A stretch of DNA of 10,829 bases from Patescibacteria group bacterium (lineage in GTDB: Bacteria > Patescibacteriota > Minisyncoccia > Phycocordibacterales > UBA12079): assembly GCA_018821685.1 (NCBI GenBank), contig JAHJLO010000077.1, forward strand, positions 1 through 10,829, in the 5' to 3' direction. This document shows, piece by piece, positions 1 through 6,110 of this stretch (the first letter of the stretch is position 1; each line of letters begins with the position of its first letter). Below the pieces are notes generated by a model. The model was not told where the DNA came from. It worked only from the letters and a program-made list of their open reading frames with translations, and did not search any database. Both the position numbers and the translations under genes were made by a program.

Positions 1-201
1 GGAGATATCACCGCTAACATCACCACAAACAACCCCACAGACACAACAACAGCTGGAACCTACACAATTACCTACAATGTTACAGACACCGCTGAAAACC
101 CAGCAATAGAGGTGACAAGGACAGTGATTGTGAAGGAAGCTGAATCAGAAGAAACTACGATAGAAATAAATAACTCAACAACTACATCTGACACTAATTA
201 A
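1..201 (+). CDS. C-terminal end of a secreted/surface protein with an Ig-like (DUF5011/HYR-type) domain, partial
   Basis: The frame is open from base 1 to the TAA at 199-201 and gives 66 residues; the start lies outside the window. The pattern AGTYTITYNVTD, then a short turn, then EVTRTVIV is the beta-strand signature of the bacterial Ig-like domains grouped as DUF5011/HYR (GxYxVxYxxxDxxGNxxxxxRxVxV). These domains are usually stacked as repeats in secreted or cell-surface proteins. After the domain comes an acidic, then Thr/Ser/Asn-rich tail of about 20 residues with no LPXTG sorting motif and no membrane helix. The DNA is unusually rich in ACA/ACC Thr codons compared with the T-rich genes downstream, which fits a low-complexity surface protein. 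The domain type is fairly sure. The function of the whole protein (adhesion, cell-wall binding, enzyme) cannot be told from this fragment. Confidence 0.8.
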   Translation, partial: GDITANITTNNPTDTTTAGTYTITYNVTDTAENPAIEVTRTVIVKEAESEETTIEINNSTTTSDTN

Positions 202-290
202 TTAAAAAAGTTGGGTAATAGAGTTTTTTTGAAAATAGTATAAAAATATAAAATCCTTGTTTTTATAAAAAGGATAGGGAATGAAATTAG

Positions 291-320
291 AAAAGGACAA
301 GCGCAAGCGCCTGTCCTTTT
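291..320. terminator. Bidirectional hairpin terminator between convergent genes
   Basis: AAAAGGACA (291-299) pairs perfectly with TGTCCTTTT (312-320). Inside it GCG (301-303) pairs with CGC (308-310) around a CAAG loop. Both strands run into T-rich sequence, so it can end the surface-protein gene (stop at 201) and the minus-strand gene that stops at 332. Confidence 0.75.
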
Positions 321-331
321 TAAATTAAGGT

Positions 332-934
332 TTAGGTCAATCCTAAAAGTTTTAGAAAGAAGTTTTGTAGAGCAGACCTTTTTTTTGGAGTTCTGCTCGC
401 CTGAAATTCATGTAAAATTTTATCGGTAGGAATTTTCACTGGATCTCCTTCAAATATAGATCTTGCCCCCTTTGTGGCTTCTCTCACCATCATTTCGTCA
501 AAAACGATGGGGAAATCAACAGGGGTTGAGAGTATTTTAAGGATTGCGATAAAATCTCTCCTTAATTTCACGCTTTCTTCTTCTTGAATTTTATTCAAGA
601 GACCTGCTTGGTCGACTTTAAGGTTCAGAGGGAAACTCTCTTCGCTCAGACTGATCTTTTTTTCATCGAATTCGATGTCTTTAATAATACCTGGGTTTTT
701 TATAAGATAATCTGTTAATTCATTCGGAATTCTTGTAAGAACAAGAGCTCTCGGATTTGCGGATGTTCTTATCTGCCCATTTTTATCACGTCTTATTGTA
801 AAGGTATTGTAAGGATTCACACAGATATGTATTTTATCTGCATATAATTCGAAAAGGTTTAGTCTTTCTTTGTGGATAAAATAATTGGCCATATATCCTA
901 TATGGCCTTCCTCAGCAAAAAACGCAATTTCCAT
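332..934 (-). CDS. Hypothetical protein of 200 residues, no family recognised
   Basis: The ORF has ATG at 934-932 and TAA at 334-332. The start is supported by a clear SD, AAAAAGGAG in gene orientation, six bases before the ATG, which is rare in this window. I do not recognise a family. The protein is soluble-looking, with no signal peptide or membrane helix. It has a mixed alpha/beta N-terminal half, a charged middle (residues about 80-125, rich in Lys/Glu) and a basic C-terminus ending in a short hydrophobic helix (LQNFFLKLLGLT). No cysteine cluster or nucleotide-binding loop is visible; there is one cysteine near residue 38. It is transcribed divergently from the ribosomal operon and ends at the shared terminator 291-320. 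It is a single-gene unit with its own likely promoter. The coding call is strong; function is unknown. Confidence 0.8.
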   Translation of the reverse strand: MEIAFFAEEGHIGYMANYFIHKERLNLFELYADKIHICVNPYNTFTIRRDKNGQIRTSANPRALVLTRIPNELTDYLIKNPGIIKDIEFDEKKISLSEESFPLNLKVDQAGLLNKIQEEESVKLRRDFIAILKILSTPVDFPIVFDEMMVREATKGARSIFEGDPVKIPTDKILHEFQASRTPKKRSALQNFFLKLLGLT

Positions 935-940
935 AACCGA

Positions 941-946
941 CTCCTT
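941..946 (-). promoter_or_regulatory. Shine-Dalgarno site of the minus-strand gene at 332-934
   Basis: In gene orientation this reads AAGGAG, inside AAAAAGGAG, with six bases to the ATG. It fixes the start of that gene and contrasts with the ribosomal genes, which have A/T-rich sequence instead of an SD. Confidence 0.75.
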
Positions 947-955
947 TTTGTCTAT

Positions 956-985
956 AAAATAGAGGACTTCTTTTTTGTCTGTTAA
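956..985 (-). promoter_or_regulatory. Candidate promoter of the minus-strand gene at 332-934
   Basis: In gene orientation: TTAACA (985-980), 18 bases, TATTTT (961-956). The -35 is a five-of-six match and the -10 is weak. The start point would fall roughly 15 bases before the ATG, just ahead of the SD. Low confidence because the area is very AT-rich. Confidence 0.3.
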
Positions 986-1155
986 AACATTAGCAAGAAA
1001 CCTTAACTATTGCAACACTTTTTTGTTCTAGGGTAAATATGTAATGATATTTTATTTGTAGAGATAAAAAGAAGAGGTTTTTTATCTAGTTTATTTTAAC
1101 TTGATAATTTTTTCTAAAAAAATTGTATTTGTCTTGTCTTCTGAGTAATTTATGT

Positions 1156-1184
1156 TTGACTTTATTAACTGACTTTGTTAATAT
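1156..1184 (+). promoter_or_regulatory. Promoter of the rpsN-secY operon
   Basis: TTGACT (1156-1161), 17-base spacer, TAATAT (1179-1184) with an extended -10 TGT at 1176-1178. The start point should be near 1190, giving a leader of about 45 bases before the rpsN ATG. An overlapping TATACT at 1182-1187 is an alternative -10, but with a 20-base spacer. Confidence 0.6.
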
Positions 1185-1194
1185 ACTTCTCAGT

Positions 1195-1217
1195 TGATAG
1201 GAACTTATGTTCTATCA
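1195..1217 (+). promoter_or_regulatory. Leader hairpin of the ribosomal operon, attenuator-like
   Basis: TGATAG (1195-1200), a bulged G at 1201, then AAC (1202-1204) pair with GTTCTATCA (1209-1217) around a TTAT loop: nine pairs in all. It is followed by a T-rich run (ACTTTTTATTT, 1217-1227) and then the rpsN ATG at 1235. It sits in the predicted leader, so it could be an attenuator or a ribosomal-protein binding site. No experimental parallel is claimed. Confidence 0.45.
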
Positions 1218-1234
1218 CTTTTTATTTAAAAAAT

Positions 1235-1420
1235 ATGGCAAAAAAATCAGTTATCGCTAGAGCAAATAAAACTCCTAAGTTCTCATCAAGAATCGTGAGA
1301 AGGTGTTTTAAGTGCGGAAGAAAACACGGTTACATGAGAGACTTCGATCTTTGTCGTATTTGTTTTAGAGAGTATGCTAATGAAGGAAAAATTCCTGGAG
1401 TTACAAAATCTTCTTGGTAA
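1235..1420 (+). CDS. rpsN: 30S ribosomal protein S14, zinc-binding type (S14Z)
   Basis: The protein has 61 residues, the usual size of the short zinc form. It binds 16S rRNA in the head of the small subunit. Four cysteines, C24-x2-C27 and C40-x2-C43, form the zinc knuckle within CFKCGRKHGYMRDFDLCRIC. The C-terminus KIPGVTKSSW is the family hallmark. The frame is open upstream to an ATG at 1175, but that start would add 20 hydrophobic, Cys-containing residues unlike any S14 and would lie over the -10 box. The ATG at 1235 gives the canonical MAKKS start. There is no SD; the start is preceded by TTTAAAAAAT, the same context as secY. It is the first gene of the operon, 84 bases before rpsH. Normally rplE (L5) lies directly upstream in the spc operon; here the operon begins with S14. 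Confidence 0.97.
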   Translation: MAKKSVIARANKTPKFSSRIVRRCFKCGRKHGYMRDFDLCRICFREYANEGKIPGVTKSSW

Positions 1421-1504
1421 AATACAAAAGATACTGCGAACAAAAAATTAAAATAATTTAGGCTGTGGCAAACAAATTAAGTAAGCCAGACGCTAGATAA
1501 AAAA

Positions 1505-1894
1505 ATGGATAAAATTTCAAACTTAATAATAAATATAAAAAATGCAGGTAGTGCTCAGAAAGAGTACGCGTCTGTTCCTTATTCTAATTTCAAGATGGAG
1601 GTTGCAAAAGTTCTAAAAAAAGAAGGATATCTTGAATCTGTTTCAAAAAAAGGGAAGAAAGTTAAGAAAACAATTGAAATGGGTATACTATATGATGAAA
1701 ACGGAGTCTCAAAAGTTAAAGAAGTAAAAAGAATTTCAAAACCATCAAAGAGAATTTATTACGGAGCAAAAGATATAAAAGCTGTGAGAGGAGGTCTTGG
1801 AACTTTGGTATTATCAACTCCGAAGGGAATTTTGACCGACAAACAAGCAAAGAAAGAAAATGTTGGTGGAGAAGCTTTATTTAAAATTTGGTAA
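1505..1894 (+). CDS. rpsH: 30S ribosomal protein S8
   Basis: The protein has 129 residues, the normal length. S8 binds the central domain of 16S rRNA early in 30S assembly, and in several bacteria it also represses its own spc operon. The N-terminal half (residues 1-65) carries the DKISNLIINIKNA start typical of the family. The C-terminal signature STPKGILTDKQAKKENVGG and the ending EALFKIW are clear. A lysine-rich stretch, KKGKKVKKT, lies near residues 48-56. There is no SD; the ATG follows an A-run (GATAAAAA). The stop at 1894 overlaps an upstream in-frame TTG of rplF, but the true rplF start is eight bases downstream. The 84-base gap before this gene has no visible gene; its only mark is a purine-rich sequence before the ATG. 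Confidence 0.97.
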   Translation: MDKISNLIINIKNAGSAQKEYASVPYSNFKMEVAKVLKKEGYLESVSKKGKKVKKTIEMGILYDENGVSKVKEVKRISKPSKRIYYGAKDIKAVRGGLGTLVLSTPKGILTDKQAKKENVGGEALFKIW

Positions 1895-1902
1895 AAAATA
1901 TT

Positions 1903-2436
1903 ATGTCAAGAATAGGAAAACAACCGATAACAATACCTGAGAAAACAGAAGTAACCATTTCTGAAGGTGTTTTGACTGTAAAAGGTCCTTTGGGAGAGTT
2001 AACTCGAGAAATTAAACCTGAAGTTGAGGTTAAAATAGAAGGAGGTGTTGTTACAACAACTCCTGCTATCGATTCTGTTTTTGCGAGATCTTTGTGGGGG
2101 ACTTATTCTTCACATATCCAAAACATGGTTAACGGAGTAAACAAACCTTTTGAAAAAAAATTAATCGTTGAGGGTGTTGGTTTTAAGTCAAATGTTAATG
2201 GTAAAGATTTGGTGATGAGTCTTGGTTTTTCACACGATGTTATTATGTCGATTCCTGAAGATCTAACTGTAACAGCCGAAAAAAATGTCATCACTGTTTC
2301 TGGAATTGATAAAGAAAGAGTTGGAAGTTTTACTGCAGATATTAGAGTAAACAAAAAACCAGAACCTTATAAAGGAAAAGGAATTCGATATATTGATGAG
2401 GTTGTGAGAAGAAAACAAGGTAAGAAGACAGCTTAA
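1903..2436 (+). CDS. rplF: 50S ribosomal protein L6
   Basis: The product is 177 residues, the standard length. L6 sits near the factor-binding site of the large subunit and binds 23S rRNA. It has two repeated alpha/beta domains (about 1-82 and 83-172), and the C-terminal signature PEPYKGKGIRY (residues about 153-163) is intact. I chose the ATG at 1903 because MSRIGKQPITIP is the canonical L6 beginning. A TTG at 1888 would add five residues and overlap rpsH, with no family support. It starts 8 bases after the rpsH stop and ends 15 bases before rplR, so it is tightly co-transcribed. No SD is seen; the upstream sequence is TAAAAAATATT. Confidence 0.97.
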   Translation: MSRIGKQPITIPEKTEVTISEGVLTVKGPLGELTREIKPEVEVKIEGGVVTTTPAIDSVFARSLWGTYSSHIQNMVNGVNKPFEKKLIVEGVGFKSNVNGKDLVMSLGFSHDVIMSIPEDLTVTAEKNVITVSGIDKERVGSFTADIRVNKKPEPYKGKGIRYIDEVVRRKQGKKTA

Positions 2437-2451
2437 ATTTAAATTAGAAAC

Positions 2452-2802
2452 ATGGATAAAAGTAAAGTAAAAGCAGAAAAAAGAATAAGAAGGCATAATA
2501 GAATCAGAGCTAAGGTTAAGGGTACTGGTGACATGCCAAGATTAAGCGTATTTAAATCAAATACCGCTATTTATGCACAAATTATTGATGATAAAAAAGG
2601 TTTGACTTTAGTTTCTAGCTCTTCAAATCAAGTTAAGGGAAAGACTGTTTTCGAAAAAGCTCAATTGGTTGGTTTAGATATTGCAAAGAAAGCGGTTGAA
2701 AAGAAAGTGCTAAAAGTTGTCTTCGATAGAGGCGGATATATTTATACTGGAAAAGTTAAAGCTCTAGCCGAAGGTGCTCGAGAAGGAGGGCTAAAGTTCT
2801 AA
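2452..2802 (+). CDS. rplR: 50S ribosomal protein L18
   Basis: The product is 116 residues, the usual length. L18 binds 5S rRNA with L5 and attaches it to the large subunit. The basic N-terminus (KAEKRIRRHNRIRAKVKG, residues 7-24) is the 5S rRNA contact region. The following RLSVFKSNTAIYAQIIDD block and the C-terminal signature FDRGGYIYTGKVKALAEGAR (residues about 91-110) with the ending EGGLKF are textbook L18. It lies 15 bases after rplF and 27 bases before rpsE. The start is the only good ATG and has no SD (AATTAGAAAC before it). L5, its partner on 5S rRNA and normally upstream in the same operon, must be encoded elsewhere. Confidence 0.97.
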   Translation: MDKSKVKAEKRIRRHNRIRAKVKGTGDMPRLSVFKSNTAIYAQIIDDKKGLTLVSSSSNQVKGKTVFEKAQLVGLDIAKKAVEKKVLKVVFDRGGYIYTGKVKALAEGAREGGLKF

Positions 2803-2829
2803 CCTTTTAAATATTTAAACATAAATAAA

Positions 2830-3444
2830 ATGACAGAAAATAAAGAAGAAAAAAAGAATATAACCCCTGTTGAAGAAAAAACAGAAAAGGTAGAGAAAAC
2901 TACCGAGGTTAAAAATACGCCTAAGAAAGCTGAAGAAAAACCAGAGGCTCCAAAGAGAACTTTTACAAAGAATGTTAGAACAAGAAGACCAAAATCAAAT
3001 TTTGAAAGACCAAAACCTGAATTCGATCAAAAAATAATTGATATTAGAAGGGTTACTCGTGTTGTTAAAGGAGGTAGAAGATTTAGTTTTAGTGTCGTGA
3101 TGGTTCTTGGAAACAAAAAAGGTTCCGTTGGTGTTGGGATTGGAAAAGCAGGAGATACAGCTTTGGCTATTGAAAAAGCCATTAGAAATGGAAAAAAGAA
3201 TATGATAAAACTTAAATTGACTGAAAATAATTCAATTCCATATGAGGTTGAAGCTAAATATAATTCATCAGTTGTTGTGTTTAGACCAGCTAAGGGTAGA
3301 GGAGTTGTTGCTGGAAGTTCAGCTAGAACTATTTTAGAATTAGCTGGGGTTACTGAAGTCGGAGCAAAAGTTTTGTCACGAAGTAAAAATAAATTGAATA
3401 ATGCTAGGGCTACTATAAAGGCTTTATCAGAGTTTAAAGCGTAA
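2830..3444 (+). CDS. rpsE: 30S ribosomal protein S5 with a long charged N-terminal extension
   Basis: The product is 204 residues against about 165 for E. coli. S5 lies at the mRNA entry side of the 30S subunit and helps decoding accuracy. The core begins near residue 64 (DQKIIDIRRVTRVVKGGRRF). The S5 RNA-binding domain spans about 64-130 with the loop GNKKGSVGVGIGKA, and the C-terminal domain spans about 138-204 with the signature PAKGRGVVAGSSARTILELAG. Residues 1-62 are a low-complexity Lys/Glu/Thr/Pro segment that turns basic (residues 42-62), probably disordered. There is no alternative Met in the extension that would restore normal length, so the tail appears real. It lies 19 bases before rplO; rpmD (L30), usual at this position, is absent. 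No SD (ATAAATAAA before the ATG). Confidence 0.96.
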   Translation: MTENKEEKKNITPVEEKTEKVEKTTEVKNTPKKAEEKPEAPKRTFTKNVRTRRPKSNFERPKPEFDQKIIDIRRVTRVVKGGRRFSFSVVMVLGNKKGSVGVGIGKAGDTALAIEKAIRNGKKNMIKLKLTENNSIPYEVEAKYNSSVVVFRPAKGRGVVAGSSARTILELAGVTEVGAKVLSRSKNKLNNARATIKALSEFKA

Positions 3445-3463
3445 ATAAGGATAAAACAATATT

Positions 3464-3895
3464 ATGCAAATTAACGATATAAAAAAGAATAAATCAAATA
3501 AAACCAGTATCAAAGTTGGACGTGGTGGAAAAAGAGGAAAAACTTCTGGAAAAGGACATAAGGGTCAGAATGCTCGGACTGGTAATAGTGGAAGACCTGA
3601 AATCAGGGATATGATTAAGAAGTTGCCTAAGCTAAGAGGTTATAGGTTTAATCCTGTTAATGATAACCCAACTCCTGTTAATTTAAATACTTTGGAAGAA
3701 ATTTTTGAAAATAACGCAGATGTTAACCCGAAAACTTTAATTGCAAAAGGTGCTGTAAGCAGAAAAAGTGGAAAAGTTCCTGCCATTAAAATTTTAGCTA
3801 CAGGAAACATTACCAAAAAACTAAACGTTTCTGGTTGTAAGGTTTCTGAAACCGCTAAAGGAAAAATCGAAAAAGCAGGAGGAACAATTAAATAG
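3464..3895 (+). CDS. rplO: 50S ribosomal protein L15
   Basis: The product is 143 residues, the normal length. L15 is a late-assembly protein with a long basic tail that threads into 23S rRNA. The N-terminal hallmark VGRGGKRGKTSGKGHKGQNA (residues about 18-37) is nearly identical to the family consensus. The globular C-terminal domain (about 60-143) has the expected VNLNTLEEIF and LIAKGAVSR segments and ends KIEKAGGTIK. It directly follows rpsE with a 19-base gap where L30 would normally be encoded. It is followed by a 51-base spacer with competing hairpins before secY. The upstream sequence contains AAGGAT 13 bases before the ATG, too far and too weak to count as a clear SD. It is the only gene here that ends with TAG. 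Confidence 0.97.
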   Translation: MQINDIKKNKSNKTSIKVGRGGKRGKTSGKGHKGQNARTGNSGRPEIRDMIKKLPKLRGYRFNPVNDNPTPVNLNTLEEIFENNADVNPKTLIAKGAVSRKSGKVPAIKILATGNITKKLNVSGCKVSETAKGKIEKAGGTIK

Positions 3896-3936
3896 TTTAC
3901 AGAATGTAATTCTGGCTAAAACCGAAAAGCTGTAAA
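3896..3936 (+). promoter_or_regulatory. Two mutually exclusive hairpins in the rplO-secY spacer
   Basis: TTTACAG (3896-3902) can pair with CTGTAAA (3930-3936). Alternatively CAGAAT (3900-3905) can pair with ATTCTG (3909-3914). The two stems share bases 3900-3902, so only one can form. They lie just before the secY ATG at 3947 and could tune read-through or translation. No T-run follows, so this is not a standard terminator. Confidence 0.35.
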
Positions 3937-3946
3937 TTTAAAAAAT

Positions 3947-5215
3947 ATGAATTTTCTAAACAAATTAAACTTAATAATCAAAGATTCGAACCTAAGAAGG
4001 AGGATAGCTTATTTGTTAGGTTTTTTGGTTTTATTTAGAATTTTAGCTGTTATTCCTATCCCTGGTGTTGATGCCCAAAAATTAACTGAGTTTTTTTCTA
4101 ATAACCAATTTCTTGGTTTGATGAATATCTTTTCTGGAGGGGGACTATCTAGTCTTTCTATTATTATGCTTGGTGTAGGTCCTTATATTACAGCTTCTAT
4201 TATCATGCAATTGATGACAATGATGTCTGAAAGATTGAAACAACTTTATCATGAAGAAGGTGAAGCTGGAAAGAAAAAATTTAGTCAATATTCACGATTA
4301 CTTACCATCCCTCTTGGGTTTTTGCAGGGTTATGCATTTTTGAATCTGTTGAAAAGTCAGGGAGCCATTGGTACTTTAAGCAATTTTGATATATTAGTAA
4401 ACGTTATGGTTATCGTTGCCGGTTCGATGTTACTTGTTTGGATTGGTGAGTTGATTTCTGAATTTGCTATTGGAAACGGAGTTTCTATTATAATTTTTGC
4501 TGGTATTGTGGCTGGTTTGCCAACGACAATAAACCAGATGATTTTTACATTTGATATCTCACAACTACCTGTTTATATCGGATTTCTTTCTGTTGCTGTA
4601 TTGATTGTCCTTGGAGTTGTTGTTGTTACCGAAGCTGAAAGACCAATACCTATTAATTACTCAAAAAGAGTTAGAGGTAATAAGGTTTACGGAGGGGTTT
4701 CGACTTACTTGCCACTAAGAGTTAATCAGGCTGGTGTGATTCCAATCATTTTTGCTCTTTCTATTTTGCTATTTCCCCAGATGATTTTTACTTATTTGGC
4801 TCGTTTAAATAACGAAGTGATTGCTCAAATATCAGATTTTGTCTTAGGTATTTTGGCAAATGGATGGTTCTACGCTGTCGCTTATTTCATTCTGGTTTTC
4901 TTATTTACATATTTTTACACAGCAGTTACCTTTGATCCAGAAGCTATCTCGACTAATTTACAAAGAGGAGGAGCTTTTGTTCCAGGAGTTAGGCCGGGAG
5001 AGCAGACTTCATTTTACATAGGAAAAGTTTTGACTAGAATTACATTTGTTGGAGCTTTGTTCTTGGGATTCATTGCGGTTCTTCCTTTGGTTATGCAAGC
5101 CATAACAGGAATTGCTTCATTTGCTATTGGTGGTACTGCTCTTTTGATTGTAGTTTCAGTTGTTCTTGATTTAGTTAAGAAGATTGAGGCTCAGGTATCA
5201 ATTAGAGAATATTAA
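3947..5215 (+). CDS. secY: Protein translocase subunit SecY
   Basis: The product is 422 residues (E. coli has 443). SecY is the pore of the SecYEG channel in the inner membrane and takes proteins out of, or into, the membrane. Ten hydrophobic segments are visible. TM1 is about 18-38 (LLGFLVLFRILAVIPIPGVD), the plug area follows with FSGGGLSSLSIIMLGVGPYI (62-81), and the last helix is about 393-410. Conserved loops are TEAERPIPINYSKR (228-241), the LRVNQAGVIP segment (257-266) and the ribosome-binding C5 loop NLQRGGAFVPGVRPG (337-351). It ends KIEAQVSIREY without a long cytoplasmic tail. It is the last gene of the ribosomal operon and is followed by a very strong terminator. In most bacteria adk and map follow in the same operon; here they are separated and have their own promoters. 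No SD; TTTAAAAAAT precedes the ATG. Confidence 0.98.
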   Translation: MNFLNKLNLIIKDSNLRRRIAYLLGFLVLFRILAVIPIPGVDAQKLTEFFSNNQFLGLMNIFSGGGLSSLSIIMLGVGPYITASIIMQLMTMMSERLKQLYHEEGEAGKKKFSQYSRLLTIPLGFLQGYAFLNLLKSQGAIGTLSNFDILVNVMVIVAGSMLLVWIGELISEFAIGNGVSIIIFAGIVAGLPTTINQMIFTFDISQLPVYIGFLSVAVLIVLGVVVVTEAERPIPINYSKRVRGNKVYGGVSTYLPLRVNQAGVIPIIFALSILLFPQMIFTYLARLNNEVIAQISDFVLGILANGWFYAVAYFILVFLFTYFYTAVTFDPEAISTNLQRGGAFVPGVRPGEQTSFYIGKVLTRITFVGALFLGFIAVLPLVMQAITGIASFAIGGTALLIVVSVVLDLVKKIEAQVSIREY

Positions 5216-5250
5216 AACCACAAATTTGGCACATTCTTTTGTTTTTGCGA

Positions 5251-5319
5251 AGAATTTAAAAAATAAAAAGGAACGGCTTACATTTTATGTAAGCCGTTCC
5301 TTTTTATTTTTTAAATTCT
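5251..5319 (+). terminator. Terminator of the ribosomal operon: 33-bp perfect stem
   Basis: Bases 5251-5283 are perfectly complementary to 5287-5319, with only TTT (5284-5286) as loop. The inner half is GC-richer (AAGGAACGGCTTACAT) and the outer half is an A-run facing a T-run (CCTTTTTATTTTTT). TTGC (5245-5248) with GCAA (5323-5326) can extend it past a small internal loop. It works in principle on both strands, but only the plus-strand operon ends here. Confidence 0.9.
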
Positions 5320-5369
5320 GTGGCAACCTGAGATGATAAGTCCAAGGCACTTCTTATCGGTTCTTTAAT

Positions 5370-5403
5370 AGAATTATGAATTCTTAGAGAGATAAGATAT
5401 AAT
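5370..5403 (+). promoter_or_regulatory. Promoter of adk, placed for a leaderless mRNA, with an adjacent palindrome
   Basis: A perfect TATAAT (5398-5403) lies six bases before the adk ATG (5410), so transcription should start at or next to the A of the start codon. The -35 is poor (TTATGA at 5374-5379, 18-base spacer). It lies inside the palindrome AGAATT-ATG-AATTCT (5370-5384), which could be an operator, though AT-rich palindromes also arise by chance. Confidence 0.55.
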
Positions 5404-5409
5404 AACTCT

Positions 5410-6006
5410 ATGGAAAATAAACAAAAAACTTATATATTTATTGGGCGTTCTGGATGCGGAAAAGGAACGCAGATTGATTTGGTATCAAAAAAATTAAAAG
5501 AGGTAACTCCTGAAATAGGAATTAACTATATTAGTACAGGACAGGATTTAAGAAAGTTTTGGGAAGGGGATAGCTATACACACAAATTATCAAAAGAAAT
5601 AGTTGAAAAAGGTGATTTACAACCTGAATTCCTAGTTACTTATCTTTGGGGAAAAGATTTAGTTGAGGATATGAACGGTAATGAGCATCTTATTCTTGAT
5701 GGAACACCTCGCCGGTTAAATGAGGCTGAAGTTCTTGATTCAGCTGTGAGATTTTATAGAAGGGAAAACCCAACAGTTATTTATGTTAATGTATCTCGTG
5801 AGTGGGCAAAAGATAAGTTATTAAAAAGAGGTCGTCATGATGATACCGACGAAGGTATAGATGAAAGGCTCGATTGGTTTGACAGAGACGTTGTGCCTGC
5901 AATTGATTACTTAAAAAACAATCCTACATATAATTTTGTTGATATTAATGGAGAACAAACAATCGAAGAAGTTTTTGCTGAAATAGAAGAAAAAATTCAA
6001 CTTTAA
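5410..6006 (+). CDS. adk: Adenylate kinase-type nucleoside monophosphate kinase, short form without a LID insert
   Basis: The product is 198 residues (E. coli Adk has 214). The family converts AMP + ATP into two ADP in the cytoplasm. The P-loop is GRSGCGKGT (12-20), with Arg-Ser where most Adk have a proline-containing GxPGxGKGT. Other family marks are ISTGQDLR (41-48, usually ISTGDMLR), LDGTPRR (96-102) and RGRHDDTDEGIDERL (140-154). The LID domain and its zinc cysteines are missing: only a few residues lie between the RGR and DD motifs. The adenine-sensing glutamine of Adk (Gln92 in E. coli, in PRxxxQA) is Glu105 here, so AMP preference is not certain and a related NMP kinase is possible. 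It sits after secY, as adk usually does, but beyond a terminator and with its own leaderless promoter. The start is fixed by the nearby -10. Confidence 0.88.
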   Translation: MENKQKTYIFIGRSGCGKGTQIDLVSKKLKEVTPEIGINYISTGQDLRKFWEGDSYTHKLSKEIVEKGDLQPEFLVTYLWGKDLVEDMNGNEHLILDGTPRRLNEAEVLDSAVRFYRRENPTVIYVNVSREWAKDKLLKRGRHDDTDEGIDERLDWFDRDVVPAIDYLKNNPTYNFVDINGEQTIEEVFAEIEEKIQL

Positions 6007-6046
6007 TTATTTAATCGCGTCTTTAGGAGAAGTTTTTAAAGAAAAC

Positions 6047-6083
6047 TAAAAGAGTAAAAAGCCTTTAGCTTTTTACTCTTTTA
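6047..6083 (+). terminator. Terminator after adk
   Basis: TAAAAGAGTAAAAAGC (6047-6062) pairs perfectly with 6068-6083 (16 bp) around CTTTA, followed by ATTTTT. It ends the adk transcript 41 bases past the stop and isolates map. Confidence 0.85.
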
Positions 6084-6110
6084 ATTTTTGCTAAATGTTT
6101 TTATGTTGTA

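Larger units (their letters stand above)
935..1234. other. Divergent intergenic control region (300 bases)
   Basis: No ORF with coding character is visible on either strand. The region holds the outward promoter of the minus-strand gene (956-985), the ribosomal-operon promoter (1156-1184) and the operon leader hairpin (1195-1217). In between is an AT-rich stem, AGATAAAAA (1062-1070) with TTTTTATCT (1079-1087), around an 8-base loop; its role is unclear. The remaining sequence shows nothing I can support. Confidence 0.6.

Noticed and set aside
250..275. ATCCTT/AAGGAT hairpin upstream of the terminator at 291
   Set aside because: The stem is short and AT-rich, overlaps a TTTTTATAAAAA palindrome and adds nothing to the stronger hairpin.
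1175..1234. Upstream ATG extending rpsN by 20 residues
   Set aside because: The extension is hydrophobic, unlike S14, and overlaps the promoter -10 and leader hairpin; the start at 1235 is canonical.
1888..1902. TTG start extending rplF by five residues into rpsH
   Set aside because: MSRIGKQPI at 1903 is the conserved L6 start, and the extension has no support.
2103..2496. Minus-strand ORFs of 77 and 83 codons inside rplF/rplR
   Set aside because: They lie antisense to clear ribosomal genes, have Ser/Phe-rich shadow composition and no start signals.
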